64,000 nucleotides of DNA from Jacaranda mimosifolia. Lineage: Eukaryota > Streptophyta > Magnoliopsida > Lamiales > Bignoniaceae. The DNA is taken from assembly GCA_018894105.1 (NCBI GenBank), contig CM032128.1, positions 20,379,001 through 20,443,000 on the forward strand, written 5' to 3'. Below the pieces are notes generated by a model. The model worked only from the letters and a program-made list of their open reading frames with translations. It did not search any database and was not told the DNA's origin. How positions within the stretch are numbered: position 1 is the first letter of the stretch; every line of letters begins with the position of its first letter. The translations under genes and the position numbers were made by a program. Shown in pieces: positions 22,261 through 33,504 of the stretch.

Positions 22261-22689
22261 AAAGCTTTCTAAAACACCTTGGAGGAGCTGCAATTCCATG
22301 TTATGAAAAAGAACATCATAATGGGAAGAATATACATAGTTATGCATTTATTTAGAATTAAAAGAAAAGGTGGCATCCCCGAAATGGGTAGGCTTTATTT
22401 GGATTCGAAAGAGACTAAAAGAGACTAACAGTAAAAGTCAAGGTAGAGAATAAGCCAAAGTAAACAATTTATCACCAAGGAGCATCTCCAATAATGCATT
22501 TCAATTGTTGTCAAGAGTGTCTTGTAGTTGGCGCACTTAACATGGCCTACGTGCTGCAGTAAATCTTTTCCTTTATCCTCTCCCTATTTTCTTTGTGGGC
22601 CTTTTACTTGATCTGCCTAGGGAGTAGGAGACTTTATGCTCTTCAAAGCATTAGCATAAAATTCTCTGGTTGCTCTTAGATCACCCACC

Positions 22690-23310
22690 ACCTCCCCAGT
22701 TCCATTCAGTGTAAGGAGTTTCATCTTCAAGTGGTACGTAGAGGTTGTAACTAGGTGTGCCTTCCTAAAATTACATTGTATATAGACGAGGTCTTCACTA
22801 CCAAGAACCTTACAATCCTTGTTGCCTTACTTGGGTGAGTGCTTAGAGAGAGCAACATTAGTGTCTCCCTAAGTATTTCTACAGTATTACCTATGAGTCC
22901 CACCGAGGGTGTTGATCTTTTGCATTTGCACATTATCCACTCTAAGCAGGAGGAAAGTATCATGGAATAAGATATCTGTAGAACTACAGTTGTCCATTTG
23001 TATCTTCTTAACCTAGAAGTTGGCGAGGGATGCAGAGATCACTAGGGCATCATTATGACCTCCCCTTCCAAGCTCCATGTACCTTTCTCCAAAAGTGATG
23101 CGAGGTGCAGATGAACGTGTTTTGAATATTCCTAGGATTGGATCTATCGTGTGAACTTGTGCTTGCCTTGCTGCTTGTGCTAATACTATTTTAGCATCAG
23201 AGGAGTCTCCTCCGACTGGTCCTTCAGATATCACCAAAAATGACTCTTGGTGTGGAGAGGTTGTCAGGGTCATGCTAGCCTTCATGCTCCTTGGGTTCTG
23301 GGTTGTCATT
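22690..23310 (-). pseudogene. G1 protease-region remnant
   Basis: The minus strand from 23309 reads through ITFGERYMELGRGGHNDALVISASLANF to the patch WVKKIQMDNCSSTDILF. The latter matches the gypsy aspartic-protease start VKKILVDSGSSADILF with the DSG active site changed to DNC. Downstream, FLVVKTSSIYNVILGRHT (22815-22755) matches the usual VVD..SAYNAILGRP motif, and STYHLKMKLLT follows near 22730. The domain would process the Gag-Pol polyprotein. Frameshifts separate the blocks, and after about 22690 the expected RT is absent. Confidence 0.82.
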
Positions 23311-23329
23311 TGACCTTCGCTTGTGACTC

Positions 23330-24779
23330 TCGCTCTGTTCTATGAGTAAGCCTTTCTTTGGGTCGAACAACTTTTGAGCCATGTATTCCTTGAGTTATAC
23401 TTTTTGAATCAACTTTTTGATCTCATCCTTCAAAAGGCGATACTTATCCATGGTGTGCTCCATCGCAAGGTGAAAACGTCACCATTAGTCTAGTCCTAGC
23501 TTCTTAGGATTTGCTGGAGTTTTCTATTGTGATTATTGAATGAGATTGTGTTTTGTAATGCTATAGCTAAGATTTCTATCTAGGAAATAGTGAGGGTTGT
23601 GTATGTGGTGATTGCACAAGGAGGACTACATTTTTGGTTCCCTTGCTTCTTATTGTTGTTACTTCCCTCATCGTATGTCTTTTGTTTATGCGTTTTTTGA
23701 GGAATTATAGCTTTTTCTATGCGAATATACTTCTCAGTTTGCATGAGGAGCTCCTCTACTATAGCAGATGATTTTCTGCAATCGATTCTTGAAATTTGAG
23801 GTGCTTTAAGTTCTACTGGATAATATAGAGAAGAAGCTCTTAGGTAATAAGAGTGATTTAATGGACTGCTTGGATAAAGCAATTGAGGTAGGTCCTTAGG
23901 GATTCTCTATTCTGTTGCTTGATAGTGAATATATAACTACCATTTTAAGGTATTTACGATTGATGGAGAAATTTTGGAGAAAAAGGCTTTTCCAGCACTT
24001 ACCATATGGTAATAAACCTTGCCGGTATCTGATCGAACCATATCAGGGCATGGATAGGGAGAATGGTGTGAAAGAGCTTGTAGTACACAGTCTCACTTAG
24101 ATTGTATAACTCCATCATGTTAAGGAAGTTGTCTAGGTGCTCTTGGGATATACGGTACCATAAAACTCTGATAGTTGGGATATTTTCATTTAATGTGGAA
24201 ATGCTTCTGCAAGGATTGCTGGCAAGAATGAACTACACCTTGGGAAAGCGATGGCCGAGGGGTGGTACTGGCTCCCTATTCTAAATGGTACGGAATGGGT
24301 CTGAACTCCCTCATGAGCTTCTGCACGCTGGTTCGAATTTGCTTGGACAAAGAGTGGGTGTCTCCTGGGTAAGGCATAGAAAGGGGAGCGACGTTGCATC
24401 CTGAGTTAGCTCTTTGTTTGGATCTCTAGGAAAGGATGAAGCCCCCAATTCTTGTGGGAGGATCACTGTAGTTCTTGAGGGTGGTGCTCCTCCGCACATT
24501 ATGCAATTTTTTTTCGTAACTTGGTAGTAGCATTTCCCAGTGAAATACTCAATGCTTCATGTGTGATAGGCAGAATGGATTCTCTAGAGGAAGGAGCTTC
24601 TTGTGTGGGTGCCTCGTTAGGTATTGGTTGGATGTTGAAAATAAGATCTAGAACAAGCAGTACTTTTCATTGGTAACTTTTCGCATTCTTCGATGTTTAG
24701 GTCACTTGATTGCTAAGTTCATAAGCTCTTGATCTTGTCTGCATCCTCAACGTTTCTTTTTCTTCTTTCCAGTTTCCAT
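23330..24779 (-). pseudogene. G1 gag remnant
   Basis: Minus-strand blocks match the Retrotrans_gag fold. At about 24190-23980 the translation includes FLNMMELYNLSETVYYKLFHTILP followed by ALIWFDQIPARFI, equivalent to the usual L..F...M.LYN.SD....AF...LKG.A..WF..L. At about 23920-23700 it includes IKQQNRESLRTYLNCFIQ and a LLLYIIQ-type block. Between 24790 and 24200 is a non-conserved leader and N-terminal region. Stops occur in all frames. Confidence 0.78.
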
Positions 24780-24793
24780 AGATGGCGCCAAAA
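24780..24793 (-). other. G1 primer-binding-site-like sequence
   Basis: On the minus strand the right LTR ends ...CAACA and is followed by TTTTGGCGCCATCTATGG. TGGCGCC-type sequences at this place are usual for Tat/Athila-like gypsy elements. G2 has TTTTAGCGTCATCTATGGGA at the same position. Confidence 0.6.
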
Positions 24794-25130
24794 TGTTGTT
24801 GCTTTGAAATGGCGCAAGGTCACTTCAGGAAAACAATAGTGTGTTAGTTCATTTTTTCTAGAATGTGTGTAGAGATATTCTCTTTTCAAAATTCCTTCAA
24901 CCTTGAGAATTTTTCTGAATGATTTTTTATGCCAAGTTCTCTTTGTGACTCGGTATTCATAGTTTTTAATTTTGGTGGGCTTAGGCCCATTATAATTTTT
25001 TGACCCTTCTTAATGGGCTTAGCTTATCATTTCGACTCTCGGCCCCTTTACTTTGTTAATTTATTTTAGGTAAATGTCATTTTTAGTCAATTTACCAAAT
25101 TTTCTTTATAGTCAATTTTTAGCATTATCA
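24794..25130 (-). repeat. G1 LTR, right (5' relative to gag)
   Basis: Plus-strand TGTTGTTGCTTTG...AGCATTATCA, 337 bases against 339 in the left copy. TG...CA termini are intact on both strands. Confidence 0.88.
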
Positions 25131-26402
25131 TAAGTTTTTCAAAATAAAATAAATAAATAAAGAAGTGGATTATGGTCCATACATCGAACTACTATTGCTT
25201 TAATTGGTTATTGACTGGTTCTTTATGGTCAATATTGGGTCAATTAGAGGAAGATTTTTGGACTTTATTCAGACTAAATTGACCTCTGGTCAACATTTGA
25301 ACAACTCCAACTAGCTAGCCTAGACCGATTTTTCTTAATTGATCATAAATTTTAGCTTTTGCATTCTGTGGCTCTTGTCAACTTCCATGATCAAATACAT
25401 TCTCTTATCCCTCAATGTGTTCCCATATTCTTTTCTAGTTGTATCATGCACCATCTTTCTATATATATATATATATATATGTAATAGATCCACAAACTGC
25501 ATTTGTCGTTACTTGACGCACAAAAATAAAAAAATGATTTTCTCTATTTTAGAAAGTTTAACCTCTTACGATTTATTCAATATCAATAATTAGATTTGAA
25601 CCTTAACCAATACAAATGGGCTCGAACTTCATCAAGTGGTAGTGATCTACCCAAAGTCCAACAATTTTTATATGGATATCCAATTATTCCATATCTCAAA
25701 AGTAGTAACTTAGTAGCATGATATTTAGATACTTTAATCCCATTTATGAACTCATAATATCCATTGAGATCATAAAAAAAGTCCAAAAAACAAGTTATAA
25801 AATAAAATATTTCCATGTAACATTAAAGAAAACATTTTGATCAACCGATCAAAATTTTTTTGACAGAGTTTCCACTAAAAATAGGAGTATCTAGCATCAC
25901 ATGCACAATGCATTTATAAACAAATTTCTAAATAAATAGCATTGATCAAACAAAACTCAGTTATTCATTTTAATATATAAATAATTCACAGATCTTTATT
26001 TTTTCCAAAGCATGGATACAAAATCAGTTAGCACAAAATAGGAAGGTTCTGCCATTCTTTAAAACCCATTCCCTTCATCAATAATTTCTAGCTATTGTTA
26101 TCAAAATTATGATACTATAATGATAAAAATTATTTATATTTAACCACAACATTAGTTTCATATACCTATACGAGAAGAATGTAACATTCACTTGAAAATA
26201 AGAATAAAGAGAACCAACTAATGAGCCAAGATGCACGTGAAATCTACATATTAAACATTTCAAAATTATAGTAAAGTAATTATATTTGTGAATGAATATT
26301 TCTCTGTGTCTGAAAAAAGGTTACATGTTTTAGTTTATAATCTTGATTAGTATTTATATGTAAGTCCACACATGCTAGTATATACTAATTCTAATTAGTA
26401 TA
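25131..26402. other. Intergenic spacer between G1 and G2
   Basis: AT-rich DNA with a (TA)n tract at about 25460-25481. I see no gene, transposon terminus or repeat family I can name. Confidence 0.5.
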
Positions 26403-26534
26403 TGATGCGGCTTGGAAACAGAGCAAGTTCATTTCAAAAAATAGCAGTGTGCTGGTTTTTATTTTCCTTGGAATGAGTGCATAGAGATTTTCTCTTCTCA
26501 AAAGTTCTTAAACTTTGAGATTTTTATGAATGAT
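26403..26534 (-). repeat. G2 left LTR, truncated
   Basis: Starts TGATGCGGCTTGGAAACAGAGC and matches 31239 onward up to GTGAATGAT. The remaining about 200 LTR bases are missing and foreign sequence (GTCGGGAATACTC) follows. Confidence 0.75.
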
Positions 26535-26549
26535 GTCGGGAATACTCAT

Positions 26550-27880
26550 CAAGAGTTCGCACTTTGCCCATGACTTAGAGAGTTCCTTTTGAGTTTTTTT
26601 ATATTTGAGGGATCCTTCGGGGGCTATGATCTCATCAGTTACTTTTTATTTCTTTAGAGAGTGCTTCATCTGATAGTTATTTTGGCAAACTCTGCAAAGT
26701 TTTAAGTCTTAATTGATATTCTTCGATGTCCACAAGGAGTAGGTCCTTTCTGAGGGACTTAGAATCATGTTGATTCTATTTTGTGAATGGAGCAATTTTA
26801 AAGACATGTGGCGATTGTTGGTAGGTCTAATTTACACATTGTAGTGAGGTTGTGACATGTCTCATTCCACATTCTGTATAGGACTTGATCATCATGGATT
26901 TTTTAGTTTTCAATGATTGTCTGGGGTTACTGGTGGAGTTATGTGTTCTCCAAAGTAGTTAGGCATTTTTGTGACTAGGAGGGTGGAGGGAAGAGTGTAC
27001 AAAAGTTATGTTTTGGAGGAGCACTATAGGGTGAAGTTGCCCGCTGGGATTCATTCAAGTCCCTTGGGTTGGTGAGGCACATGTTATGTGGCCTCTATGG
27101 TGTGGCGACCTATTGGTATTGAAGAATTCAAGTATCTTCTGGGCTTATTAGGAAGTGTACACGTGAAACAGTTACTTACCTATAGCGTAAAGGACTTTAT
27201 TGCTAGGGTTATGCTGAAACTGTGGCATAGATTCTCACCATGATATGGATGAGATGGCTTTCAATGTTGATCGCATGTGAGGTGTAATGAGTGAGTACGA
27301 TGGAAGAAGTTGGAGTTGTTCTCTTCTTTCAACTAACTAAGATAGCTGTCGACGACTTGATTAATTTTTTGCCTCATTTTTTTCTTCATAGTGTTGCATA
27401 GATTTTTATTCTTGTTTGTCTTTGCCTCTTTGTGTGTTGTGATGGAACTTATTTTAGCAGATATCTCATTGAGTAGAGGGAGCTATGAGTGGAGAAGGCC
27501 GCTGAAGCAATTTAACAACAAAATCGAAAGAGGATGAACTGACTCAGCTGGTGAAGGAGCATGAGCGCTTGAAAACAAGGTATGCTAATGAAGTGAAGAG
27601 TAGGGAGAGGTTCATAGATTCTACTGCTGGGAGGATCTTTATAAATGTTGCTTGCGGGGATGTGATCAAGGAGTTCAAGAGTTTTGAATACTTCTTTGAG
27701 GTGGTTGATGTCTATGTGATGGTAATCTATGAGTACACTATGTAGAGTTTTTGCCATATTTTAAGCATCACTAGGCAATATCCTATAGAGGACTTATTGT
27801 TGGATAGCCCGAGAAATATATTAAAGCTGGGGTAGAGACTGTAATGGAGGAACCAATGGAAGTAGATTAGTAGGAATGAA
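26550..27880 (+). pseudogene. G2 extra ORF remnant, antisense to gag
   Basis: Around 27000-27060 it reads like LEEHYRVKLPAGIHSSPL. The clearest piece is an open stretch at 27551-27745, MKEHERLKTRYANEVKSRERFIDSTAGRIF followed by a VIKEFKSFEYFFEVV block, with a charged coiled-coil-like start. It aligns with 20820-21070 of G1 over more than 50 residues. The order and spacing of blocks agree between the two copies, which supports a real ancestral protein. Its family is probably the antisense extra ORF of Tat-type gypsy elements, function unknown. Confidence 0.55.
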
Positions 27881-28199
27881 GATGTTTTGCTTAGGATAGA
27901 GGTAGCGAAGATAGTTCATATTAAGGACTTGAAATGATTGAACCTTTTTCAATTGGTTTGAGTAATATTTTAGTATGTTTTTCCTTTTGTACTATTTTTT
28001 TACTGCTTTTTCACTCTGTTTTTTCATAGTTTATAGTTTTTTCACTCTGTTTCAATAAACTTTTCAACTTTTGCTTATTCATTCTTGTGCAATGACTTAG
28101 TCAATTGAATGACTATTGATTCTACATACTTATGCTTTGAGAATTAGGGCATATTGAGCAAAGAGACACCATTCCCAGCATCCACAATGTTTGCCCATT

Positions 28200-28270
28200 T
28201 TAGGTATAGGTACCAAGTGCCTAGCATCGGGTCCCTGCTAGGCACTCGTCTCAGGTGATCGCGCCGCAGA
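28200..28270. repeat. GTACC/GGCACTC patch in G2
   Basis: GTGCCTAGCATCGGGTCCC and GCTAGGCACTC lie close together. GGCACTC and CACAATGTTTGCC are shared with G3 at 44336-44410, suggesting a conserved untranslated segment between extra ORF and array. Confidence 0.45.
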
Positions 28271-28794
28271 GGGCATCTTTGTATTGTATACATTTTTTTA
28301 TGCCCGTCTTTATTAGTCCTATCAAGGGCATAAGGCTGTCATTGATCATTTGGGGACATAGAAAAATCATTTGGTAAACTTGTGCAGTTGTTTCATTGAC
28401 CTTGTGATTTTTAAGCGATTTTCGTAGTTGTGAGTATAATACATAGTGAAATTGCTCTAAGGAGGCATAAAATCTCTTTTTAATTAGTATTTTTTGTTCA
28501 CCTCATGCAAGGTGAAATTCTTCAAGGAAGAAGAATTAATCTTGTGTTTATGTTGAGTGGTCATTGAAGTTCAAGTATTGAGGAGAATGGGATCTAATTC
28601 ATGGGCCTCCTAGGAGGCTTCAAAGCGATTCTGCAACAACTCATTGAGTTACTTGATTTGGAGATTTTTTTTTGTTTTGTATTTAAGTACCGAAATGTCA
28701 CCACCTTTTTTTTTGTGAGAACTCAAGGTGGCTTCTTGTAGTTGCGTAAGTGCCTCATAGAGTGCAGTATAGTGGATCTTTTCCTTAGTATGGG

Positions 28795-29130
28795 CACCAT
28801 GTGCCACCACAGGGCCTTTAGTGGATTTTTCTAGAGTAGTAAACATATACTCTCGATGGAGCTTTTAGTGGGCTATTCTAGATAGAGAGGTTGTTATGTA
28901 CTTTTGAGGGAGCCTTTAGTGGACTTTTCGGAAGAGGTTGCCACGTACTTTTAAGGGAGCCTTTAGTAGGCTTTTTTAGTGTGGGTACCATGTACCTCTG
29001 GACGGGCCTATAGTAGGATTACACCAATAACCACATTCCCTAGGGGACTTATATTGTGGGATTACACCTGGTGGCTACCACGTAATCCTCGCACTCGTCA
29101 AGGAGCATTATATAGTCGAGTTATGCCTAA
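28795..29130. repeat. Tandem-repeat array in G2, unit about 45-52 bp
   Basis: At least seven degenerate units start near 28796, 28840, 28892, 28940, 28987, 29032 and 29076. The best-preserved pair reads GTACTTTTGAGGGAGCCTTT and GTACTTTTAAGGGAGCCTTT, each followed by AGT(G/A)G(A/G)CTTTT. Between genes it is the only repeat-dense part of G2. Confidence 0.7.
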
Positions 29131-29529
29131 AAGTTTCCAATAACACCTTATAGGAGCTACAAGGTTCAAGGTTTTGGAAAAGAGCAACAAAATGTGCAAA
29201 ATATGAAGAGTTATTCATTTATTCAAGAGATTAATAGAACTAAAAAAGAAGGTGCCGTCCTTAAGTGGGCATGCCTTACTCAAATCAAAAGAGGAGAAAT
29301 TAAGTAATACTTAAAGATAAATTTACTTTTATAGGAAGGGGGAAGTGATCGCAGGTATGGTTGGGGACGTGTTCAGATAGTATGTGGGACATCTTTTAAT
29401 TGTAAGTGTGGTAGTGGTCTTTTGATTTCAATGTTTGCTAAGGTATTTTTCTCCTCTCACAACTCCGCACAGTGTGGCCATTTGGTTGGTTCTATTAGTA
29501 GGAAGGTTGGTGCTTCTCTTAGTAGCGTT

Positions 29530-31225
29530 GTTTGGGATTAAACCTCGATAGTGCTCTTTCCATTGCTCTTGTGATTACTATTGTGAGGACTGACATCATG
29601 CTCGTAGTTAATGTAGAGCTGCACTCCTAAGTGTGGGTGTTTTTGAAGTGGATTCTTAGAATTCTTCCTTTCTTCATTATAAGGCTGCTTTCTGAGGGGG
29701 TTATTTTGCTTGTCAATGTATTTGTTGAGATATGCTTGTTGGATCAATGCTTCAATCCTATCCCTCAAGTTCCAACATTCTTCTATGGTATGTCTACTGA
29801 AGTGATGGAAGTTATAGTACTTTAAGGATCCGCGCTTCCTTGGGGCCCTTTATCTCCTTGGGCTATGTCCTATTAGGCTTTCTAGTATATCCATTTGAAG
29901 TATCTTTGTCCTTTAGACTATAAGGGGTGTGTATCAAAGTGTTGCTCATTTGGCATGCTCCATGCTTGCAGCTTGCTCCTGTTTTGAACTGGCTTCTAAA
30001 TTTAGTGGCTTATATTCGCCAATGTCCTGAGAAATCACCATTTCCTATCTCCCTCTTCATTTATTCTTTCATGCTTAGAGTTGTTTTGGAGCTATAAGAG
30101 GATCACTGCTTGTGGGTCCTTGTGGCTACTTGTGCCTCAAGTTATTTGGAGCATCTTTTTCTATTAGGGGTTGATCTCTGAAGGTAGGGTTGATGATATT
30201 GGCTCGTATGCAAGTTGCCTCTTGTGCAGTTACCTACTTGGTGCTAGCATCACATACCTCAGTTGGTCCTCTCGAGAGCATTAAGGTTGTCTCGACAGTG
30301 GGAGATCGTTCCTATTGCACGAGTACTACTGCTTAATAGGTTTGGGATACTCGTAGATCTATAAACATACTCCTTAAGGAATCCTATCTGGATTGGCCTA
30401 TTAATATCATTTTTCAAATGCCTACACCATACAGTAGTATGTCTGCAGTGGTCTGGAAGTGGTGCAATTTTTCTAACTTTAGCTTTTTCACGTCCTTTGT
30501 TATCTTTTGAAGAGGGTGCAGGACGAGACAGTGTCACAGGATTTTGATCAGAATCTCTTCTCATCGAATGCTAGGATAGGTATAAGTAGTAAGTGCCCAA
30601 GATTGGTTATGTCTGTGTGCTTTGATCATCTACCTGCTCTGCTATGTAATATGTATTTCTCGATCTCTGGGGATATTGCATGAAAGAACAAGCTCTTGAC
30701 TCCACTAGTAGGTCATGACATCGGTGCATGAGTCTTCCATTTGGTAGCAATAGGTATCAACTAGAAAGGATCTCTTTGGTATGAGGACCAAAAATCCACT
30801 TTGTGGAGATGGAAGAGGGAGAAGGATGCCTTGCTTGGGACTGGTTCTCCAATCTTCTTGCTCTGTGGAGGACAAAACACCTTAGGTTTGGTGCAAAGAC
30901 TGTTGCAGCTCCTAGGGGTGGTGGTCCTCTACTTATTAGGCAATTGTATTGGTCACAACTTGAGTAGTAGCATTCTCCAGTAAAGTTTTCAGCATCTTTT
31001 AGGTTATAAGTAGAATAAGATCTCCAGAAGGAGGTGCATGCTATATGGGCATCTCATCTGGTGCAAGTTATGCATTAGGAGTTGGCTCTGGCTCTAGTCG
31101 TGATGGTGATCAAAGTTGGTAACTCTCTATATTCTCCGGTGTCGAGGCTACCTGGTCGTTGAAGGTTGAGCCCGTCACCTCATCTGCATCCTCAACATTC
31201 TTTATCATTCCTTTGAGTTCCCATA
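29530..31225 (-). pseudogene. G2 gag remnant
   Basis: Minus-strand pieces include CRHLKNDINRPIQIGFLKEYV (30430-30365) and, on a separate open stretch, MRDRIEALIQQAYLNKYIDKQ (29768-29706). Both resemble the end of plant gypsy Gag, where a zinc-knuckle-like CRYH..HGH..E.C is followed by L(K/R)D.IE.LI..G.L..F. Two partly overlapping versions of this block suggest duplication or internal rearrangement. Stops are frequent. The 5' part (30600-31225) is not conserved enough to assign. Confidence 0.65.
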
Positions 31226-31238
31226 GATGACGCTAAAA

Positions 31239-31572
31239 TGATGTTGCTTGGAAATAAAGCATGGTCCTCTATGAAAAATAGCAATATGTTGGTTTGCTTT
31301 CTCTAGAATATGTATATAATGATCTTTTTTTCTCAAAATTCTTCAACTTTGAGAATTTTTGTGAATGATTTCTTATGACCTAGTTCTCTCTGAGATGCAG
31401 TATTTATAGGTTTTTCTTGATAGGTTTAGGCTAATTAAGGTTCTTGTGGCCCTCATTATGGGCTTAACTTGTCATCTTGCTCCTCGATCCTTTTACTTGT
31501 TACGATTTTAGGTTTGATGACATTTTTAGTCAATTTACTAGATTGTACTTGTAGTCAATTTTAGCAATATCA
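31239..31572 (-). repeat. G2 right LTR (5' relative to gag)
   Basis: Plus-strand TGATGTTGCTTGG...AGCAATATCA, 334 bases, aligning along its whole length with both G1 LTRs. Confidence 0.85.
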
Positions 31573-31929
31573 AAATATACCTATATATAATCCTACTTAG
31601 TAATATATATAAATTAATATATTTACAGTAGAAATATAAATACTAGTGCCATTATAATTCATTTTAATTTTAATACCTTTGTCATTCTAATTATAATTGG
31701 TATACTAAATGTAATTATTTTTTTATGCAATACAATTATAAATACTAATAGAATTATTGCCATTTAATTCTAATGCTAATACATTTCTATTTCTAATTAG
31801 CACAATTAATACATCAATAAAAAGTAGTACAACTTTAATTAATATATATATATATATTGTACATTTATAACACAATTATAAATACAAATATAATTATAGT
31901 TCTTGACATCTCTTCATGAATAGTTTTTC
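31573..31929. other. AT-rich spacer
   Basis: Runs of TTCTAATTATAA-like words and a short (TA)n at about 31843-31857. No gene or terminus seen. Confidence 0.5.
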
Positions 31930-32734
31930 TGAGAAATCTGCATTTGAGATTACATTCCTTCTTTATTCGGTCCATTATTGTCAAGCAAAGGTTTCTTATT
32001 AACAAACCTTTAATTGTTTAATTGATGGACATACATTAGGGAAGTGACAATGCATTTTGTTTTTATTTTGTTTATTGTTCTCTGGGACAGATTTTTTGTC
32101 ACTAACTCTTTACTTGCTTAATTAATGGATATACATTTGGAAGTGGCCTTCGTATGATTGACAATCACTTCATGTCAAAGTAGATTATTTCTAGAAAGAA
32201 ATCCACAAGATTCATTGCACTTCACATCGTTTTACATATTGGAAGATTACTTCAAAAAATATTAAATTCAAGTACTTTTTGAATATAATGTTGAATCTTC
32301 TTGAAGTACCTTATGTGGAGAAGAGAAGTGAAGTCTATTTTCAACCATCTTGCTGTGGAACTTTTGGGAGCTTTCAAGTGTTTTTGCTGGAAGCAGGGTA
32401 CTACTTCTCTTTGGATCAACCATATATGGTCCTTATTTGTGAAGAGATCACCAAGCTTTTGTTGGCACTTTTTATTCCACTTTGTACTGATTTGTGTTTG
32501 TAATTTTATAGTGAAATTCGCAGGTTCAAATTCTAAGTAAAAACTTAGATAGTTCATCCAGACATACTTACAAACCACTTCAAATTCTTAGTGTCTTTAC
32601 TTTGTTGCTTTTTGTTTACATTTCTTTACTCTAGAACTTCCAGTATTGGATTATAATAAAGCTTATCTATTAAAGTTTCGAGAAATTAAGTTTTTCGTCT
32701 AATTCACCCCTCTTAGGCCTTATTTTCTAATAGT

Positions 32735-32747
32735 TGGTACTAGTGTC
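32735..32747 (+). other. Degenerate primer-binding site of the SIRE-like fragment
   Basis: TGGTACTAGTGTC against the usual TGGTATCAGAGCC; placement right after an LTR-end-like sequence supports the call. Confidence 0.55.
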
Positions 32748-32789
32748 TCTTGCTTATTTACAGGTTCTAACCAACTTGAGTTTAATGGT

Positions 32790-33504
32790 CCTACAACTAC
32801 TTCAAGTTTTGATGTCTATATAAAAGGGAAATCCCATATTGTTCAGAATGGATTAAAGAGTTCATCATTGCAGTAGACCTTGATCTTTGAAGTGTTGTCA
32901 TGAGTGGACCTTAATTGCAACAAATGTATACATGACTCAAAAGGATAAAAATGAGCACACTATTGAAGATAAAAAGATCATGTCCATAAATGCTATATCA
33001 AAAAACATTCTTGATTGTATATTGACTATATGTTGACTAAAGAAAAATATTATTGTATCAGCACTTGCTCATCAGAAAAAGATGTATGGAATATGCTGCA
33101 AGTCACTCATGGAGGAATATCTCAAGTAAGACCAGAAAGAATTGCATTATCCACTTACTAGTATGAAGCATTTCTAATGAAAGAACAAGAAACAACTAGT
33201 TAAATATAAGCCCACTTCATGGGGATTGTCAATATGATGTTTACACTCGAAAATACTATAGAAAAGTAAACGGATGTGAAAAATCCTTTGCTTTCTACCC
33301 AAAGAATGGACACCAAGCTAACTACCATTCACGAAGTAAAAAGATCTTAAGACATTAATGATGTGGGAACTTATTTGCTCACTCATCTCCATGAGTTAAC
33401 TCTTCTTATAAAGATTGCCTTCAACTTAGATCAAACTATCTGGACTGATGAAAATGATGACATTAATGAAGAAGCAACTAATGGTGAACGCCCTAGAACA
33501 AAAT
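32790..33504 (+). pseudogene. SIRE-like gag remnant (UBN2-type)
   Basis: Plus-strand blocks follow the usual order of SIRE/Maximus Gag. They include an EDKKI-type acidic start, a VWNMLQVTHGGISQVRPERI block near 33090-33150 (usually VWD.L...HEGTSQVK..KI), YEAFLMKEQETT near 33165 (usually YE.FKM...E.I), a LTTIHEVK block (usually .TAI.E.KDL), then LLTHLHELTL. Frames shift repeatedly. The remnant ends with a stop at about 33505. Confidence 0.65.

Larger units (their letters stand above)
18260..25130 (-). mobile_element. G1: gypsy (Tat/Retand-like) element lacking most of pol
   Basis: Two similar LTRs (18260-18598 and 24794-25130) bound the element. Read on the minus strand from the right LTR it holds a primer-binding-site-like TTTTGGCGCCATCTATGG, gag, a protease region, a tandem-repeat array, then an extra ORF running on the plus strand (antisense to gag), then the left LTR. 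Reverse transcriptase, RNase H and integrase are missing. Five bases flanking the element read TATGT on the left and TAAGT on the right, a one-mismatch duplication. The antisense extra ORF between pol position and 3' LTR is a published feature of Tat-lineage gypsy elements; placing G1 there is inference. G2 has the same layout. Confidence 0.85.
26403..31572 (-). mobile_element. G2: gypsy element of the G1 family, lacking pol
   Basis: Same layout as G1 in the same order: right LTR (31239-31572), TGGCGTC primer-binding-like sequence, gag (minus), junction, tandem array (28795-29130), extra ORF (plus), left LTR (truncated). The junction flanking the missing pol shares sequence with G1: both run from a GGAGCT(G/A)CA patch through TTATTCATTTATT-like DNA to AAAAGAAGGTG(C/G)C. 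G2 shows no protease block, so its deletion is larger or it has decayed more. No clear target duplication was found (GTATA on the left, AAATA on the right). Confidence 0.82.
31930..33504 (+). mobile_element. SIRE-like copia fragment: LTR end plus gag
   Basis: The LTR-to-gag junction is recognisable: TTCACCCCTCTTAGGCC near 32703, then TTGGTACTAGTGTCTC at 32734, close to the usual copia primer-binding site TTGGTATCAGAGC, then a UBN2-type gag. Pol and the 3' LTR are absent, and CACTA-like sequence begins at about 33505. The 5' edge of the LTR is not defined. A partial duplication (TTAATTGATGGACATACATT near 32020 and TTAATTAATGGATATACATT near 32120) lies inside it. Confidence 0.7.

Noticed and set aside
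32252..32578. Overlapping frames of 108, 79 and 74 codons on both strands
   Set aside because: They fall in the putative LTR of the SIRE-like fragment and contradict each other; no recognised protein.
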